Positions 1 through 8,868 of a stretch of 58,065 nucleotides of DNA are shown here, piece after piece. Origin of the DNA: Frankia sp. R82 (lineage in GTDB: Bacteria > Actinomycetota > Actinomycetes > Frankiales > Frankiaceae). The notes under the pieces were generated by a model that saw only the letters and a program-made list of their open reading frames with translations, was not told the DNA's origin and did no database searches. Within the stretch, counting starts at the first letter, position 1. Every line of letters begins with the position of its first letter. The stretch spans positions 1-58,065 of the forward strand of contig NZ_JAMQQG010000216.1 of the NCBI RefSeq assembly GCF_023716925.1, given 5' to 3'. A program made the translations under genes and the position numbers.

Positions 1-111
<111 letters not shown>

Positions 112-223
112 CGCCCGGTACCGCCGGCGTCTCTGGCCGGGGGCCGGGCGCGGCTGGTCCGGATCGGCGGATCCACATCGGCTGCGGATCGCGGGAGAGA
201 CCGGACGCCGACCGCGAGGCCAC

Positions 224-1879
224 GTGAGTAGTCCAGCCGGGCCCCCGCCGGCGCTCGCCGACCTCGTCCAGCTGTGCCTGTCCGCTCTGGCCGACGGGCA
301 CCGCCGACGGGGCGGCCCGCTGCCGGCCGGTGGTCCCGCACGGGTGCGCGCGGACATCCTTGCGGCGTTGGGCGCCTCCCCCGATCGGGCCGGTCACCGA
401 CCGGCCTGGGCGGGGCTGTTGACCGCCGACGGCATCGGCGCGACGGCCGCACTGACCGAACTGGTCACCGCGCTCGCCGCGGGCAGTGCGGCCCCGGCCG
501 ATCCGTGGTGTGCCGCCCATCTGCACTGCCCACCGCTGGCGGTGGCGGTGGCGGCCGACCTCGCGGTCAGCGCGCTCAACCCTTCGCTGGACTCCTGGGA
601 CCAGGCGCCGGCGGCGGCGACCGTCGAGACCGAGGTCATCGCCGCCCTCGCCGCACTGGTCGGCTTCGATCCGCAGCACGCCACCGGCACGATCACCACC
701 GGCGGCAGCGAGTCCAACCTGCTGGGCCTGCTGCTCGCCCGGGATGCGACCCCGGACGGGCCGACGTTGCGGGTGTTCCGGTCGAGCGCCGCCCATCTGT
801 CGGTGGACCGGGCCGCCGCGGTGCTGGGCCTGGGCAGCGGGCCCAACCCGCGCGGCGCGCATCGCCCGCACGATCTGTCGGTCGTCGAGATCGCCACCGA
901 CGAGCGCGATCGCATGCGGGTCGACCTGCTCCGTCAGGCGCTGGCCGACCATGACGGGCCGGCTGTCGTGGTCGCCACGGCCGGCACCACCGACGCCGGT
1001 GCGATCGATCCGCTGCCGCAGATCGCCGCCGTGCTCGAGGAGCACCGCCGACGCCCCTGGAGCAGCACCGGGCGGACGCACCGCCCGAACGGCCCGGGCC
1101 GGCCCACGGCCCGGGGCTGGCTGCACGTCGATGCGGCCTATGGCGGCGGGGCGCTGTTCTCCGCCCGCCTCGCCGGGCTGCTCACCGGCCTGACCAGCGC
1201 CGACTCGGTCGCGTTGGACCTGCACAAGTGGGGCTGGCAGCCAGCCCCGGCCGGAGTGTTCCTCACCCCCCGCCCGGACGGCTGGCCCAGCCTGCGGGCC
1301 GCCCACGCGGACTATCTGCGCGCCGACGATGACGAGGCGGCGGGCTACCCGAGCCTGCTCGACCGTTCGCTGCGGACCACCAGGCGCCCCGACAGTTTCC
1401 CGATCGCCGTGACCCTACGTGCACTTGGTCGCCGCGGTCTGGGAACCCGGGTCGATGCCTGTCACGAGCTTGCCCTGCATGCCGAGCGGGAGGTGCAGGC
1501 CGATCCACGGCTGGAACTGGCGCGTCCGGTCACGCTGAGCACGCTCGTGTTCCGCTACCGTCCAGCCACCCCCACCTCGGTCGAGGTAGAACCGGCCGGC
1601 CTCGACCCGGCCGGTTTCGACCCGGCTGGCCCGAACGGGCTGGACCAGGTGAACGCACAGATTCGACGCACCCTGCTTCAGGCCGGTCGGGCGGTCGTCG
1701 GTCGCACCCGGGCCGGCCCCGAACAGGCGGTCCATCTCAAGCTCACCCTGCTCAATCCAGATGCGAGCCGGGCGGATGTGACGGCGCTGCTGCACCTGAT
1801 CGCCACCACCGGCGATCTCCTGGCCCACACGGGTCAGGTCACGGACGAGGAGCTCCCCCACCGGGGGATTGCCTCATGA
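224..1879 (+). CDS. PLP-dependent group II decarboxylase, siderophore amine-forming
   Basis: Predicted to decarboxylate a basic amino acid (diaminobutyrate, ornithine or lysine) to the diamine building block of a hydroxamate siderophore, like RhbB or DesA. The fold-type I PLP signatures are visible: HVDAAYGG with the PLP-binding Asp near residue 303, and LDLHKWGW with the Schiff-base Lys near residue 335. The open frame runs back through the adapter to base 41, so that ATG is spurious. I chose the GTG at 224, preceded by GAGG (216-219), giving 551 aa. A start upstream of the contig end cannot be excluded. A Pro/Arg-rich insertion (about residues 280-300) precedes the HVDAAYGG motif, and a short repeat (DPAGFDPAG) lies near the C-terminus. 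The stop overlaps the next start (ATGA). It is the first visible gene of the operon; substrate choice cannot be read from sequence. Confidence 0.85.
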   Translation: MSSPAGPPPALADLVQLCLSALADGHRRRGGPLPAGGPARVRADILAALGASPDRAGHRPAWAGLLTADGIGATAALTELVTALAAGSAAPADPWCAAHLHCPPLAVAVAADLAVSALNPSLDSWDQAPAAATVETEVIAALAALVGFDPQHATGTITTGGSESNLLGLLLARDATPDGPTLRVFRSSAAHLSVDRAAAVLGLGSGPNPRGAHRPHDLSVVEIATDERDRMRVDLLRQALADHDGPAVVVATAGTTDAGAIDPLPQIAAVLEEHRRRPWSSTGRTHRPNGPGRPTARGWLHVDAAYGGGALFSARLAGLLTGLTSADSVALDLHKWGWQPAPAGVFLTPRPDGWPSLRAAHADYLRADDDEAAGYPSLLDRSLRTTRRPDSFPIAVTLRALGRRGLGTRVDACHELALHAEREVQADPRLELARPVTLSTLVFRYRPATPTSVEVEPAGLDPAGFDPAGPNGLDQVNAQIRRTLLQAGRAVVGRTRAGPEQAVHLKLTLLNPDASRADVTALLHLIATTGDLLAHTGQVTDEELPHRGIAS

Positions 1880-3804
1880 GCGCGGACAGTTTCGCGAGCG
1901 GCGACGCCGGCACGGTCGGCGACAGCAGCGCCCGCGGCCTGGAGCTGAACGTGGCCGCGGTCGCCGCCGACATCACCACCGAAACCCTGCTGCGCTGCTG
2001 GCTACGCGAAAGCGGTGTGCCGGTGCCGGCCGGGACCGAAACCGTCCGGGTCCGGCTGGTCGCGTCGGGGCTGTCCGTGCGGGCCCGGTTGACACACCGC
2101 TCGCCGAGCGGTTGGCATCGCTTCGACCAGCCCGAACTGGTCGGCGCGAGCGGTGCACCGGCCGCGCCGGTCGACGCGGGCGTACTCGCGGCACTGATCA
2201 TCCAGGAGATCACCGCGACGCACGATCCGCCGACGACAGGCATCACGGCACTGCAACGCATCGCCGATTCCACGGCACGGATCGCCGGGCATCTCCAGGC
2301 CCGCCGCTCGGCGCCGTCCGTACCGACGGCGACCGCATCGTCCCCCCTGGCCCAGGTACCGCAGGCCCAGGTACCGCAGGCACCGTTTCTGACTGCGGAA
2401 CAGGCGTCGCTCACCGGGCATCCGTTTCACCCGGCGGCCCAGAGCCGCCATGGGGCCTCCGACGAGACGATGGCCCGTTACTCCCCCGAACGGGGTGGAT
2501 CGTTCCCCCTGCACTGGTTCGCCGCACATCCCCGCGCGCTGGCCAGCTCCAGCACCCTCCCCCACCCGGACCTGCGGCGCCTGCTGACCAGCCTGTACGA
2601 CGACGGCCGGCAGCAGGGATCTGCGCCGGTACCAGCGACATCGACACAGGCGTCACGCACGACAGCACTACCGTCCGGATTTGTGCCGATACCAGCGCAT
2701 CCCTGGCAGGCTCGGGAGCTGCTGGCCGACCCGGACGGCCCGGTCGGTGCGCTGCTCGCGACCGGCCAGCTGGTCGACCTCGGGGTCACCGGAGCGCCGT
2801 GGCATGCGACCACCTCGGTTCGGACGGTCTGGCGTCCAGACCGCCCGGTGATGCTGAAGCTGTCGCTTGGCCTGCGCATCACCAACTCCCGGCGCGTCCT
2901 GCTGCGTGACGAGCTACGTCTGGGCGAGATGATCGCCCGACTGGTCGATGCGGGGCTCGGCACCGCTCTGGCCGCCCGGCATCCCACCTTTCGACTGATC
3001 GGGGAACCGAACTGGGTCGCCGTCGATGCGCCGGGACTCGAGACGGCGCTGCGGACCAATCCGTTCGGGGCATCCGATCGGGTGGTGTGCGCGTCCTCGC
3101 TCGTCGCCGTCCGGCCCGATCGGGCGGTGGACAGTCGCGGCCGGGCCCGCGCCGCGATGCTGCCCGCGATACTGGTCGCGCTGGGCCAGCGGCACCACGA
3201 GCCGCCCGGACTGCTCGCCGAGACCTGGTTCGACCGGTATCTGGCGGTGCTGGTGACCCCCGTGCTGGAGCTCTACCTACACCATGGCGTCGGCGTCGAG
3301 GCGCATCTGCAGAACACCCTGGTCAGTCTGGATGACGACGGCTGGCCGGTGGCCGGCTGGTACCGCGACAGCCAGGGCTACTACATCGGTGAGTCCGCCG
3401 TCGATGCCACCCAGCGGCTGCTCCCCGGCTTCGCCGCCGGACTGGACGTGGTGTTCCCCGACCCGCTGGTCATCGACCGGATCATCTACTACCTGTTCGT
3501 GAACAACGTGTTCGCGATCGCCGGGGCGCTGGGAGCGGCGGGGGTCGCCGACGAGCACCGCCTGCTCGGACGGGTCCGTACCCTGCTCGCGCGGCTGGAC
3601 CACACCGCCCATCCAGGCCAGTCAGGTCCCCGGCCGCCCGAGGTACGTCGCCGGCTGTTGTCGCTTCTCCGCAGCGCCACGACGTTACCCAGCAAGGGAA
3701 ATCTGCGGACCCTGATCGACGGGCGCGACGAACTGATCGGTCCGGTGGCCACCCAGTCGATCTACGTGCAGATCCCGAATCCGCTGTTGGAGGGCGCCCC
3801 GTGA
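1876..3804 (+). CDS. IucA/IucC-family NIS siderophore synthetase (first)
   Basis: ATP-dependent synthetase that adenylates a citrate or related carboxylate and condenses it with an amine or hydroxylamine, with no NRPS involved. At 642 aa it has the usual family length. It carries the N-terminal motif GHPFHPAAQSRHG (family pattern GHP.HP..K.R.G), the central PAHPWQ motif, and near residues 465-480 VGVEAHLQN, typical of the C-terminal FhuF-like part. Its start overlaps the decarboxylase stop by 4 bases and its own stop overlaps the next GTG by 4, so translation is probably coupled. With the second synthetase at 5348 it forms the usual pair that joins two amine arms to one citrate, as RhbC/RhbF and IucA/IucC do. 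Which arm each enzyme adds is not deducible here. Confidence 0.9.
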   Translation: MSADSFASGDAGTVGDSSARGLELNVAAVAADITTETLLRCWLRESGVPVPAGTETVRVRLVASGLSVRARLTHRSPSGWHRFDQPELVGASGAPAAPVDAGVLAALIIQEITATHDPPTTGITALQRIADSTARIAGHLQARRSAPSVPTATASSPLAQVPQAQVPQAPFLTAEQASLTGHPFHPAAQSRHGASDETMARYSPERGGSFPLHWFAAHPRALASSSTLPHPDLRRLLTSLYDDGRQQGSAPVPATSTQASRTTALPSGFVPIPAHPWQARELLADPDGPVGALLATGQLVDLGVTGAPWHATTSVRTVWRPDRPVMLKLSLGLRITNSRRVLLRDELRLGEMIARLVDAGLGTALAARHPTFRLIGEPNWVAVDAPGLETALRTNPFGASDRVVCASSLVAVRPDRAVDSRGRARAAMLPAILVALGQRHHEPPGLLAETWFDRYLAVLVTPVLELYLHHGVGVEAHLQNTLVSLDDDGWPVAGWYRDSQGYYIGESAVDATQRLLPGFAAGLDVVFPDPLVIDRIIYYLFVNNVFAIAGALGAAGVADEHRLLGRVRTLLARLDHTAHPGQSGPRPPEVRRRLLSLLRSATTLPSKGNLRTLIDGRDELIGPVATQSIYVQIPNPLLEGAP

Positions 3805-5351
3805 GATCCCCCGTTCCGCCTGCCGCCGGTGTCCGCAGCGCGCCTGCCACCGAGGCGGCCGGGGCAGGTCCGCCCCGGCCGGCGGACACCGTCTACGACG
3901 TCGTCGGCATCGGGCTCGGCCCGTTCAACCTGTCACTGGCCGCGCTCGCCGACGGTCTGCCCGCCGTGCGGGCCGCCTTCGTCGATCAGGCGCCGGCTTT
4001 CAGCTGGCACCCCGGGCTGCTGTTGGACGGCACCACGCTGCAGGTGCCGTTCCTCGCCGACCTGGTCACCCTCATCGACCCGACCAGCCGGTGGTCGTTC
4101 CTGTCCTACCTGCGGGCCCACGATCGGCTGTTCCGCTTCTACTTCTACGAGCGTTTCCACATTCCCCGGCGGGAGTACGACGCCTACTGCCGCTGGGTTG
4201 CCCGCGGCCTGCCCTCGACACACTTCGGCATCCGGGCCGAGACGGTGCGCTGGGATACCGACGCCGGCCTGTTCCGGGTCGCGCTGCACCGCTGCGGATC
4301 TGCCCTGGACGGCGACGCACCCCCCAATGCGACCAGCACATGGTCCAGTCGGGTGATCTCCACCCGGCATCTGGTGCTCGGCCTGGGCAGCGAACCCAGC
4401 GTCCCCATCGCGTTCGCGGGCATCTCCCCCGATCGGGCCTTTCACAGCGCGCACTACCGCCAGCGCCGGGCGGAGCTGGCGGAGCGACCACGGATCACCG
4501 TGGTCGGATCGGGCCAGTCAGGGGCGGAGGTCGTCGCCGATCTGCTGCGTGACACCGGGCCCGCGGGGCGGCACCTGACCTGGATTACCCGTACTCCCGC
4601 CTTCGCCCCGATGGAGTACTCCAAGCTCGGCCTCGAACAGTTCACCCCCGACTATGTCCGGTACTTTCACGGCCTGGCCCAACAGCGCAAGGACACCCTG
4701 GTGCCGGCGCAGTGGCAGCTGCACAGGGCGATCGACACGGACACGATCGCCGAGATCTACGATCTGCTCTACGAGCGCACCATCGACGGTGGAGACTCCG
4801 CGGCCACACTGCTGCCGGGTGTCACGGTCGAGGCGGCGAGCCAGCGCGGCGAAAGCAGCGAGATCACTCTTGCCTGCCGCCACCGCGACCAGGACGCCCC
4901 CTTCACCCTGACCGCAGACGCCGTTGTGCTCGCCACCGGCTACGCCGCCCGTCACCCAAGCCTGCTGGACCCGATCGCCGACCTGCTCGAGCTCGACGAT
5001 GCCGGCCGGTTCGTCATCGACGACCGGTATCGCGTAGGGACCTCCACCGAGGTCACCGGGCGGATCTATGTCCAGAACGCCGAGCTGCACACCCATGGAG
5101 TGGGCGCCCCCGACCTCGGGCTCGGCGCGTGGCGTTCCGCCGTCATCCTGGACGACCTGACCGGCGGCCAGGCCCATCGGCTCCCGCCACCGAACGCGTT
5201 CACCACCTTCGGCGCTCCACAGCCAACGCCTCCAACACAGCCAACCGACACCAGCACCAGCACCAGCACCGTGAGTGGCACCACCACGACAGCCGAGGCC
5301 GCCGGCGCCGTCTGGCCCGATCCGGCAGTGTTCGACCGGGCGCACCCGTGA
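3801..5351 (+). CDS. Lysine/ornithine/diamine N-monooxygenase (siderophore hydroxamate)
   Basis: FAD- and NADPH-dependent N-hydroxylase of the IucD/RhbE/SidA family, which turns the primary amine into a hydroxylamine before acylation. The FAD motif is seen in DVVGIGLGPFNLSLAAL near residue 35, the NADPH site in ITVVGSGQSGAE near residue 230, and the family ATGY motif near residue 375. The first 30 residues and last about 45 residues (Thr/Ser/Pro-rich) are low-complexity tails, making it longer (516 aa) than the usual 430-450. The GTG start overlaps the preceding stop (GTGA). No acyltransferase (IucB/RhbD/DesC type) is present in the operon, so the acylation step is unaccounted for in this window. 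Confidence 0.92.
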   Translation: MRSPVPPAAGVRSAPATEAAGAGPPRPADTVYDVVGIGLGPFNLSLAALADGLPAVRAAFVDQAPAFSWHPGLLLDGTTLQVPFLADLVTLIDPTSRWSFLSYLRAHDRLFRFYFYERFHIPRREYDAYCRWVARGLPSTHFGIRAETVRWDTDAGLFRVALHRCGSALDGDAPPNATSTWSSRVISTRHLVLGLGSEPSVPIAFAGISPDRAFHSAHYRQRRAELAERPRITVVGSGQSGAEVVADLLRDTGPAGRHLTWITRTPAFAPMEYSKLGLEQFTPDYVRYFHGLAQQRKDTLVPAQWQLHRAIDTDTIAEIYDLLYERTIDGGDSAATLLPGVTVEAASQRGESSEITLACRHRDQDAPFTLTADAVVLATGYAARHPSLLDPIADLLELDDAGRFVIDDRYRVGTSTEVTGRIYVQNAELHTHGVGAPDLGLGAWRSAVILDDLTGGQAHRLPPPNAFTTFGAPQPTPPTQPTDTSTSTSTVSGTTTTAEAAGAVWPDPAVFDRAHP

Positions 5352-7357
5352 ACAGCCCGGTGCCACCGCCCGCGACGACATCGTCGACTCCCCCACAGGT
5401 CAGACCGGCGAACCAGCCGCCCGCCGGCGGGACCATCGCCCGCTGGCGTCAGGCCGGCGCGGCCCTGCTGGTCCGGCTCATCGCCGAACTGGCCTACGAG
5501 GAGCTGCTCGTCCCCCTGGCCGAACCGGACGGCACGCCCGACCAGGAGCAGATCATTTCGGACGTCCAAGGCGTCCCTGGTCCGATCGGGCGGGGTCCGC
5601 TCCAGGCCTACCGGGTGCCGACAGCCACTGCCGACTACCGCTTCCGGGCCCGACGTGGAACGTTCGGTTCGTGGTGGATCGAGTCCGTGAGCCTGCGGCG
5701 GATCCCCCCAGCCGGCCCGGAGTCGATGGCGGACGATCCGGTGCTGTTCCTGCGGGAGGCGCAGTCCCTGCTCGGCTGGCCCGATCCGGTCCTCGCCGAT
5801 GTTCTGCGGGATCTGCTCGCGACCCAGGCCGCCGACCAGCGTCTACTGGCCGGCGCGCGGCCCGCGGCGGAGCTCGCCGACCTCGGCCTCGTCGACCTGG
5901 AGGGCGCCCAGACCGGTCACCCCTGTCTGGTCGCGAACAAGGGACGCATCGGGTTCGCCGCGGACGTGGCACGCTACAGCCCCGAGTCCCACCACCCCTT
6001 CCGATTGGTGTGGGTAGCCGCCCACCCGGACCTGGCGGTCTGGTCCGAGTGCACCGGCCGAACGGGCCAGAGCGATTTCCTGGCCGAGGAGCTCGACAAA
6101 CCCGTCCGAGCGCGGTTCGCCGCGGTGCTGGCCGGGGTCCTGGCCGAGCTGGCAGCGGACGGGACCGGCTCGCCGGGAACCGCCGCCGCACCCACGGCCT
6201 ACGTGTGGTTGCCGGTGCATCCCTGGCAGTGGGCGAACGTGATCGTCGCGCTGTTCGCGGCGGAACTGGCCACGGGACGACTGGTCCAGCTGGGCGAGGC
6301 ACCTGATCGTTACGTCCCGATGCAGGCGGTACGCACGCTGGCCAACATCGATCGGCCGGAGCGCCGCAACGTCAAGCTCGCACTGATGATCCGCAACACA
6401 CTGGTCTGGCGCGGGATGTCGGCAGCCGACGCTCTCGCCGGCCCGGCGGTGTCCCGCTGGCTGCTCCAGCTGCGGGCCGCCGACCCGTTCCTGCGGGACG
6501 CGAGCGGCATCCAGCCGCTGCCCGAGGTGGCCGGAGCCGCCGTACGCCACCTGGCCTACGACGCTCTTCCGGACGCGCCCTACCGGCTACATGAGCTGCT
6601 CGGGGTGCTCTGGCGCGATCCGGTGGACCGTTACCTCGCCGCTGGGGAACAGGCGCGCAGCCTCGCCGCGCTGCTCATGACCGGCTCGGACGGGCGATCC
6701 CTGGTCGCCGAACTGGTGGCCCGTTCGGGCCGTGACCCACGTGAGTGGCTCCGGGCGCTGTTCACCGCGCTGCTACCCGGGCTGCTGCACTATCTGTACC
6801 GGTACGGTATTGCATTCACCCCGCACGGCGAGAACGTCCTGTGTATCTTCGACGCCGACCAGGTCCCCCGACGTATCGCGATCAAGGACTTCGGGGCGGA
6901 CATCGAGCTGGTTGACGGACCCTTCCCGGAACGCGGCCCGTTGCCGGTGCAGGTGGACGAGCACTGCCGGCGCTGGCCCGGCCGAGAGCTCGCGCATTCG
7001 GTGCTCTCCGCCGTCTTCGCTGGGCATTTCCGCTACTTCTCGGTCCTCGTGGCCGATCATCTGCACGTCGGCGAACCGGAGTTCTGGGCGCTGGTCCGCG
7101 CAACGCTGGATGACCACCAGGGCCGTTTCCCCGAGCTGCAGGCCCGCTTCGCCGAGGTCGACCTGCTCGCCCCCCGATTCGACCGGGTTTGTCTGAACCG
7201 AGAGCAGTTCGCCGGTGCCGGGTTCCACGACCGGCCCGCGCGTGACGGCGGGTTCGACCTGATGCGGGGTACGGTCGCCAATCCGGTGGCCGGCGTGCCC
7301 GTCCACTCCACCCCACCGGCGCCACCGGGACGGACGGGACGAACGGAGAACGGATGA
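5348..7357 (+). CDS. IucA/IucC-family NIS siderophore synthetase (second)
   Basis: Second ATP-dependent NIS synthetase, 669 aa from a GTG at 5348 that overlaps the monooxygenase stop by 4 bases. The frame extends much further upstream, but that part only shadows the monooxygenase. Family motifs include GHPCLVANKGRIGF near residue 195, VHPWQW near residue 290, and in the C-terminal half FTPHGENVLCIF and IKDFGADIEL, typical of the nucleotide/FhuF-like region. The KGRIGF variant differs from the first synthetase, which suggests the two belong to different NIS subtypes and act sequentially. The first 30 residues are Pro/Thr-rich. Its stop overlaps the glutamine-synthetase-like gene (ATGA). Confidence 0.9.
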   Translation: MNSPVPPPATTSSTPPQVRPANQPPAGGTIARWRQAGAALLVRLIAELAYEELLVPLAEPDGTPDQEQIISDVQGVPGPIGRGPLQAYRVPTATADYRFRARRGTFGSWWIESVSLRRIPPAGPESMADDPVLFLREAQSLLGWPDPVLADVLRDLLATQAADQRLLAGARPAAELADLGLVDLEGAQTGHPCLVANKGRIGFAADVARYSPESHHPFRLVWVAAHPDLAVWSECTGRTGQSDFLAEELDKPVRARFAAVLAGVLAELAADGTGSPGTAAAPTAYVWLPVHPWQWANVIVALFAAELATGRLVQLGEAPDRYVPMQAVRTLANIDRPERRNVKLALMIRNTLVWRGMSAADALAGPAVSRWLLQLRAADPFLRDASGIQPLPEVAGAAVRHLAYDALPDAPYRLHELLGVLWRDPVDRYLAAGEQARSLAALLMTGSDGRSLVAELVARSGRDPREWLRALFTALLPGLLHYLYRYGIAFTPHGENVLCIFDADQVPRRIAIKDFGADIELVDGPFPERGPLPVQVDEHCRRWPGRELAHSVLSAVFAGHFRYFSVLVADHLHVGEPEFWALVRATLDDHQGRFPELQARFAEVDLLAPRFDRVCLNREQFAGAGFHDRPARDGGFDLMRGTVANPVAGVPVHSTPPAPPGRTGRTENG

Positions 7358-8868
7358 TGCCTGTGCCGGCGCCGATCCCACCCGCCCGATCGGGCCAGGG
7401 AGACACCCTCCCGGCCGCGCCCCCAGCCACGTCCTCGGAGGCGCCCCGAGACGCGCCGGAGGCAGCGGGGGCGCCGACACTGCATGAGCTGACCCACGGC
7501 GACGACGCGATCGACGAAATGATCGTTGCCACGGTCGATCTGCAGGGTCGCCTCGTCGGCAGCGCCGTGTCGCCGGAGCACTTCACGGACGATGTTCTCC
7601 CGCAGGGACTCGGCGCCTGCACCTACCTGCATGCGGTCGACGTCGACATGCAGACCGACCCGGGCTTCCCATCCACCCCCTGGCAGGGCGGCTTCGGGGA
7701 CCTGCGGCTGCGTCCCGACCTGACCAGCCTGCGCCGGGCGCCCTGGCGCCGCTCGAACGGGGTGGTGTTCGCCGACGCCTACTGGCCCGACGGGACGGTC
7801 GTGGACGTCTCACCCCGGGCGGTGTTGCGCCGACAGCTCGACGCGCTGGGTGCGGCGGGCCAGCGCGCCCTGGTCGGCACCGAGCTGGAGTTCCTGGCCT
7901 TCCGCGAGTCCTACGATCGGGCGGCCCGACGGTCCTGGTCCGGGCTCACTCCGGCCAGTCGGTACAACATCGACTACGCGCTGTTCGGCACCGAGGGGCT
8001 GGACGACCTGGCCCGGCGCATCCGGCTGGCGATGCGCGAGGCCGGGATCGTGGTGGAATCGGCCCGGGGAGAGGTCCATCCGGGCCAGTACGAGATCGTG
8101 TTCCGCTACGCCGAGGCGCTGGCCGCCTGCGATGTCCACGTCCTGTACAAGACCACCGCCAAGAAGATCGCCGCGGCGGGCGGGCAGGCCCTGACCTTCA
8201 TGGCGAAGTACGACGAGGGTGAGGGCAACTCCTGCCACGTGCATCTGTCCCTGCGCGACATCGTCAGCGGCGACCCCGCCTTCGCCGTCTCCCCCGGCCA
8301 GACCAGGACCTCCCCCGTCCGGACGGGACGACCCGCGCGGGCGGATACCGCTGGCATGTCCCCGCTGATGTGCTCCTTCGTGGCGGGGCAGCTGGCCTGC
8401 ATGGCCGACTTCACCCTGCTGTTCGCGCCGAACGTCAACTCCTACAAGCGGCTTGCCCCCGGTGCGTTCGCGCCGACCGGGATCAGCTGGGGTCGGGACA
8501 ACCGGACGTGCGCGGTGCGAGTGGTCGGGTCCGGTGCGGGGCTGCGCATCGAGCACCGGGTGCCCGGCGGGGACGCGAACCCGTACCTGGCCGTCGCCGG
8601 CATCCTCGCCGCCGGCCTGCACGGGATCCGCGAGCAGCTCGACCTCGAGCCCGGCCGGGTCGGCAACGTGTTCACGATGCCCGATGTGCCCGCCCTGCCG
8701 ACGACTCTGCGAGCAGCCGTGGACCGGTGGCGGGCAAGCCCCGTTGCCCGGGCTGCCTTCGGCGAGCGGGTGGTCGCCCATCTGGCCCATGCGGCCGAGG
8801 TCGAACTGACCGGCTACGAGCGCACGGTCACCGACTGGGAACGTCAACGCGGCTTCGAGCGAGGCTAG
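7354..8868 (+). CDS. Glutamine-synthetase-like ligase in siderophore operon
   Basis: Member of the glutamine synthetase superfamily, closest in look to gamma-glutamyl-polyamine or amide synthetases (PuuA/GlnA3-like) rather than housekeeping GlnA. Visible active-site motifs are GTELEFLAF (metal-binding ExE), EGEGNSCHVHLSL (ATP/metal His loop), NSYKRL, and RIEHRVPGGDANPYL (substrate Arg and Glu). About 45 N-terminal residues are Pro/Ala-rich and disordered. An Arg/Ser/Thr-rich insertion after the His loop breaks up the standard core. It starts 4 bases inside the second synthetase, so it belongs to the pathway. Inference: it ligates glutamate or another acid to the diamine or to the siderophore, or protects a toxic amine. 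This is an uncommon component of NIS clusters. It ends 4 bases into the convergent MMPL gene. Confidence 0.85.
   Translation: MMPVPAPIPPARSGQGDTLPAAPPATSSEAPRDAPEAAGAPTLHELTHGDDAIDEMIVATVDLQGRLVGSAVSPEHFTDDVLPQGLGACTYLHAVDVDMQTDPGFPSTPWQGGFGDLRLRPDLTSLRRAPWRRSNGVVFADAYWPDGTVVDVSPRAVLRRQLDALGAAGQRALVGTELEFLAFRESYDRAARRSWSGLTPASRYNIDYALFGTEGLDDLARRIRLAMREAGIVVESARGEVHPGQYEIVFRYAEALAACDVHVLYKTTAKKIAAAGGQALTFMAKYDEGEGNSCHVHLSLRDIVSGDPAFAVSPGQTRTSPVRTGRPARADTAGMSPLMCSFVAGQLACMADFTLLFAPNVNSYKRLAPGAFAPTGISWGRDNRTCAVRVVGSGAGLRIEHRVPGGDANPYLAVAGILAAGLHGIREQLDLEPGRVGNVFTMPDVPALPTTLRAAVDRWRASPVARAAFGERVVAHLAHAAEVELTGYERTVTDWERQRGFERG

Noticed and set aside
4712-5347. Long plus-strand frame upstream of the second synthetase
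   Set aside because: It is a shadow of the monooxygenase gene; the GTG at 5348 with the 4-base overlap is the natural start.
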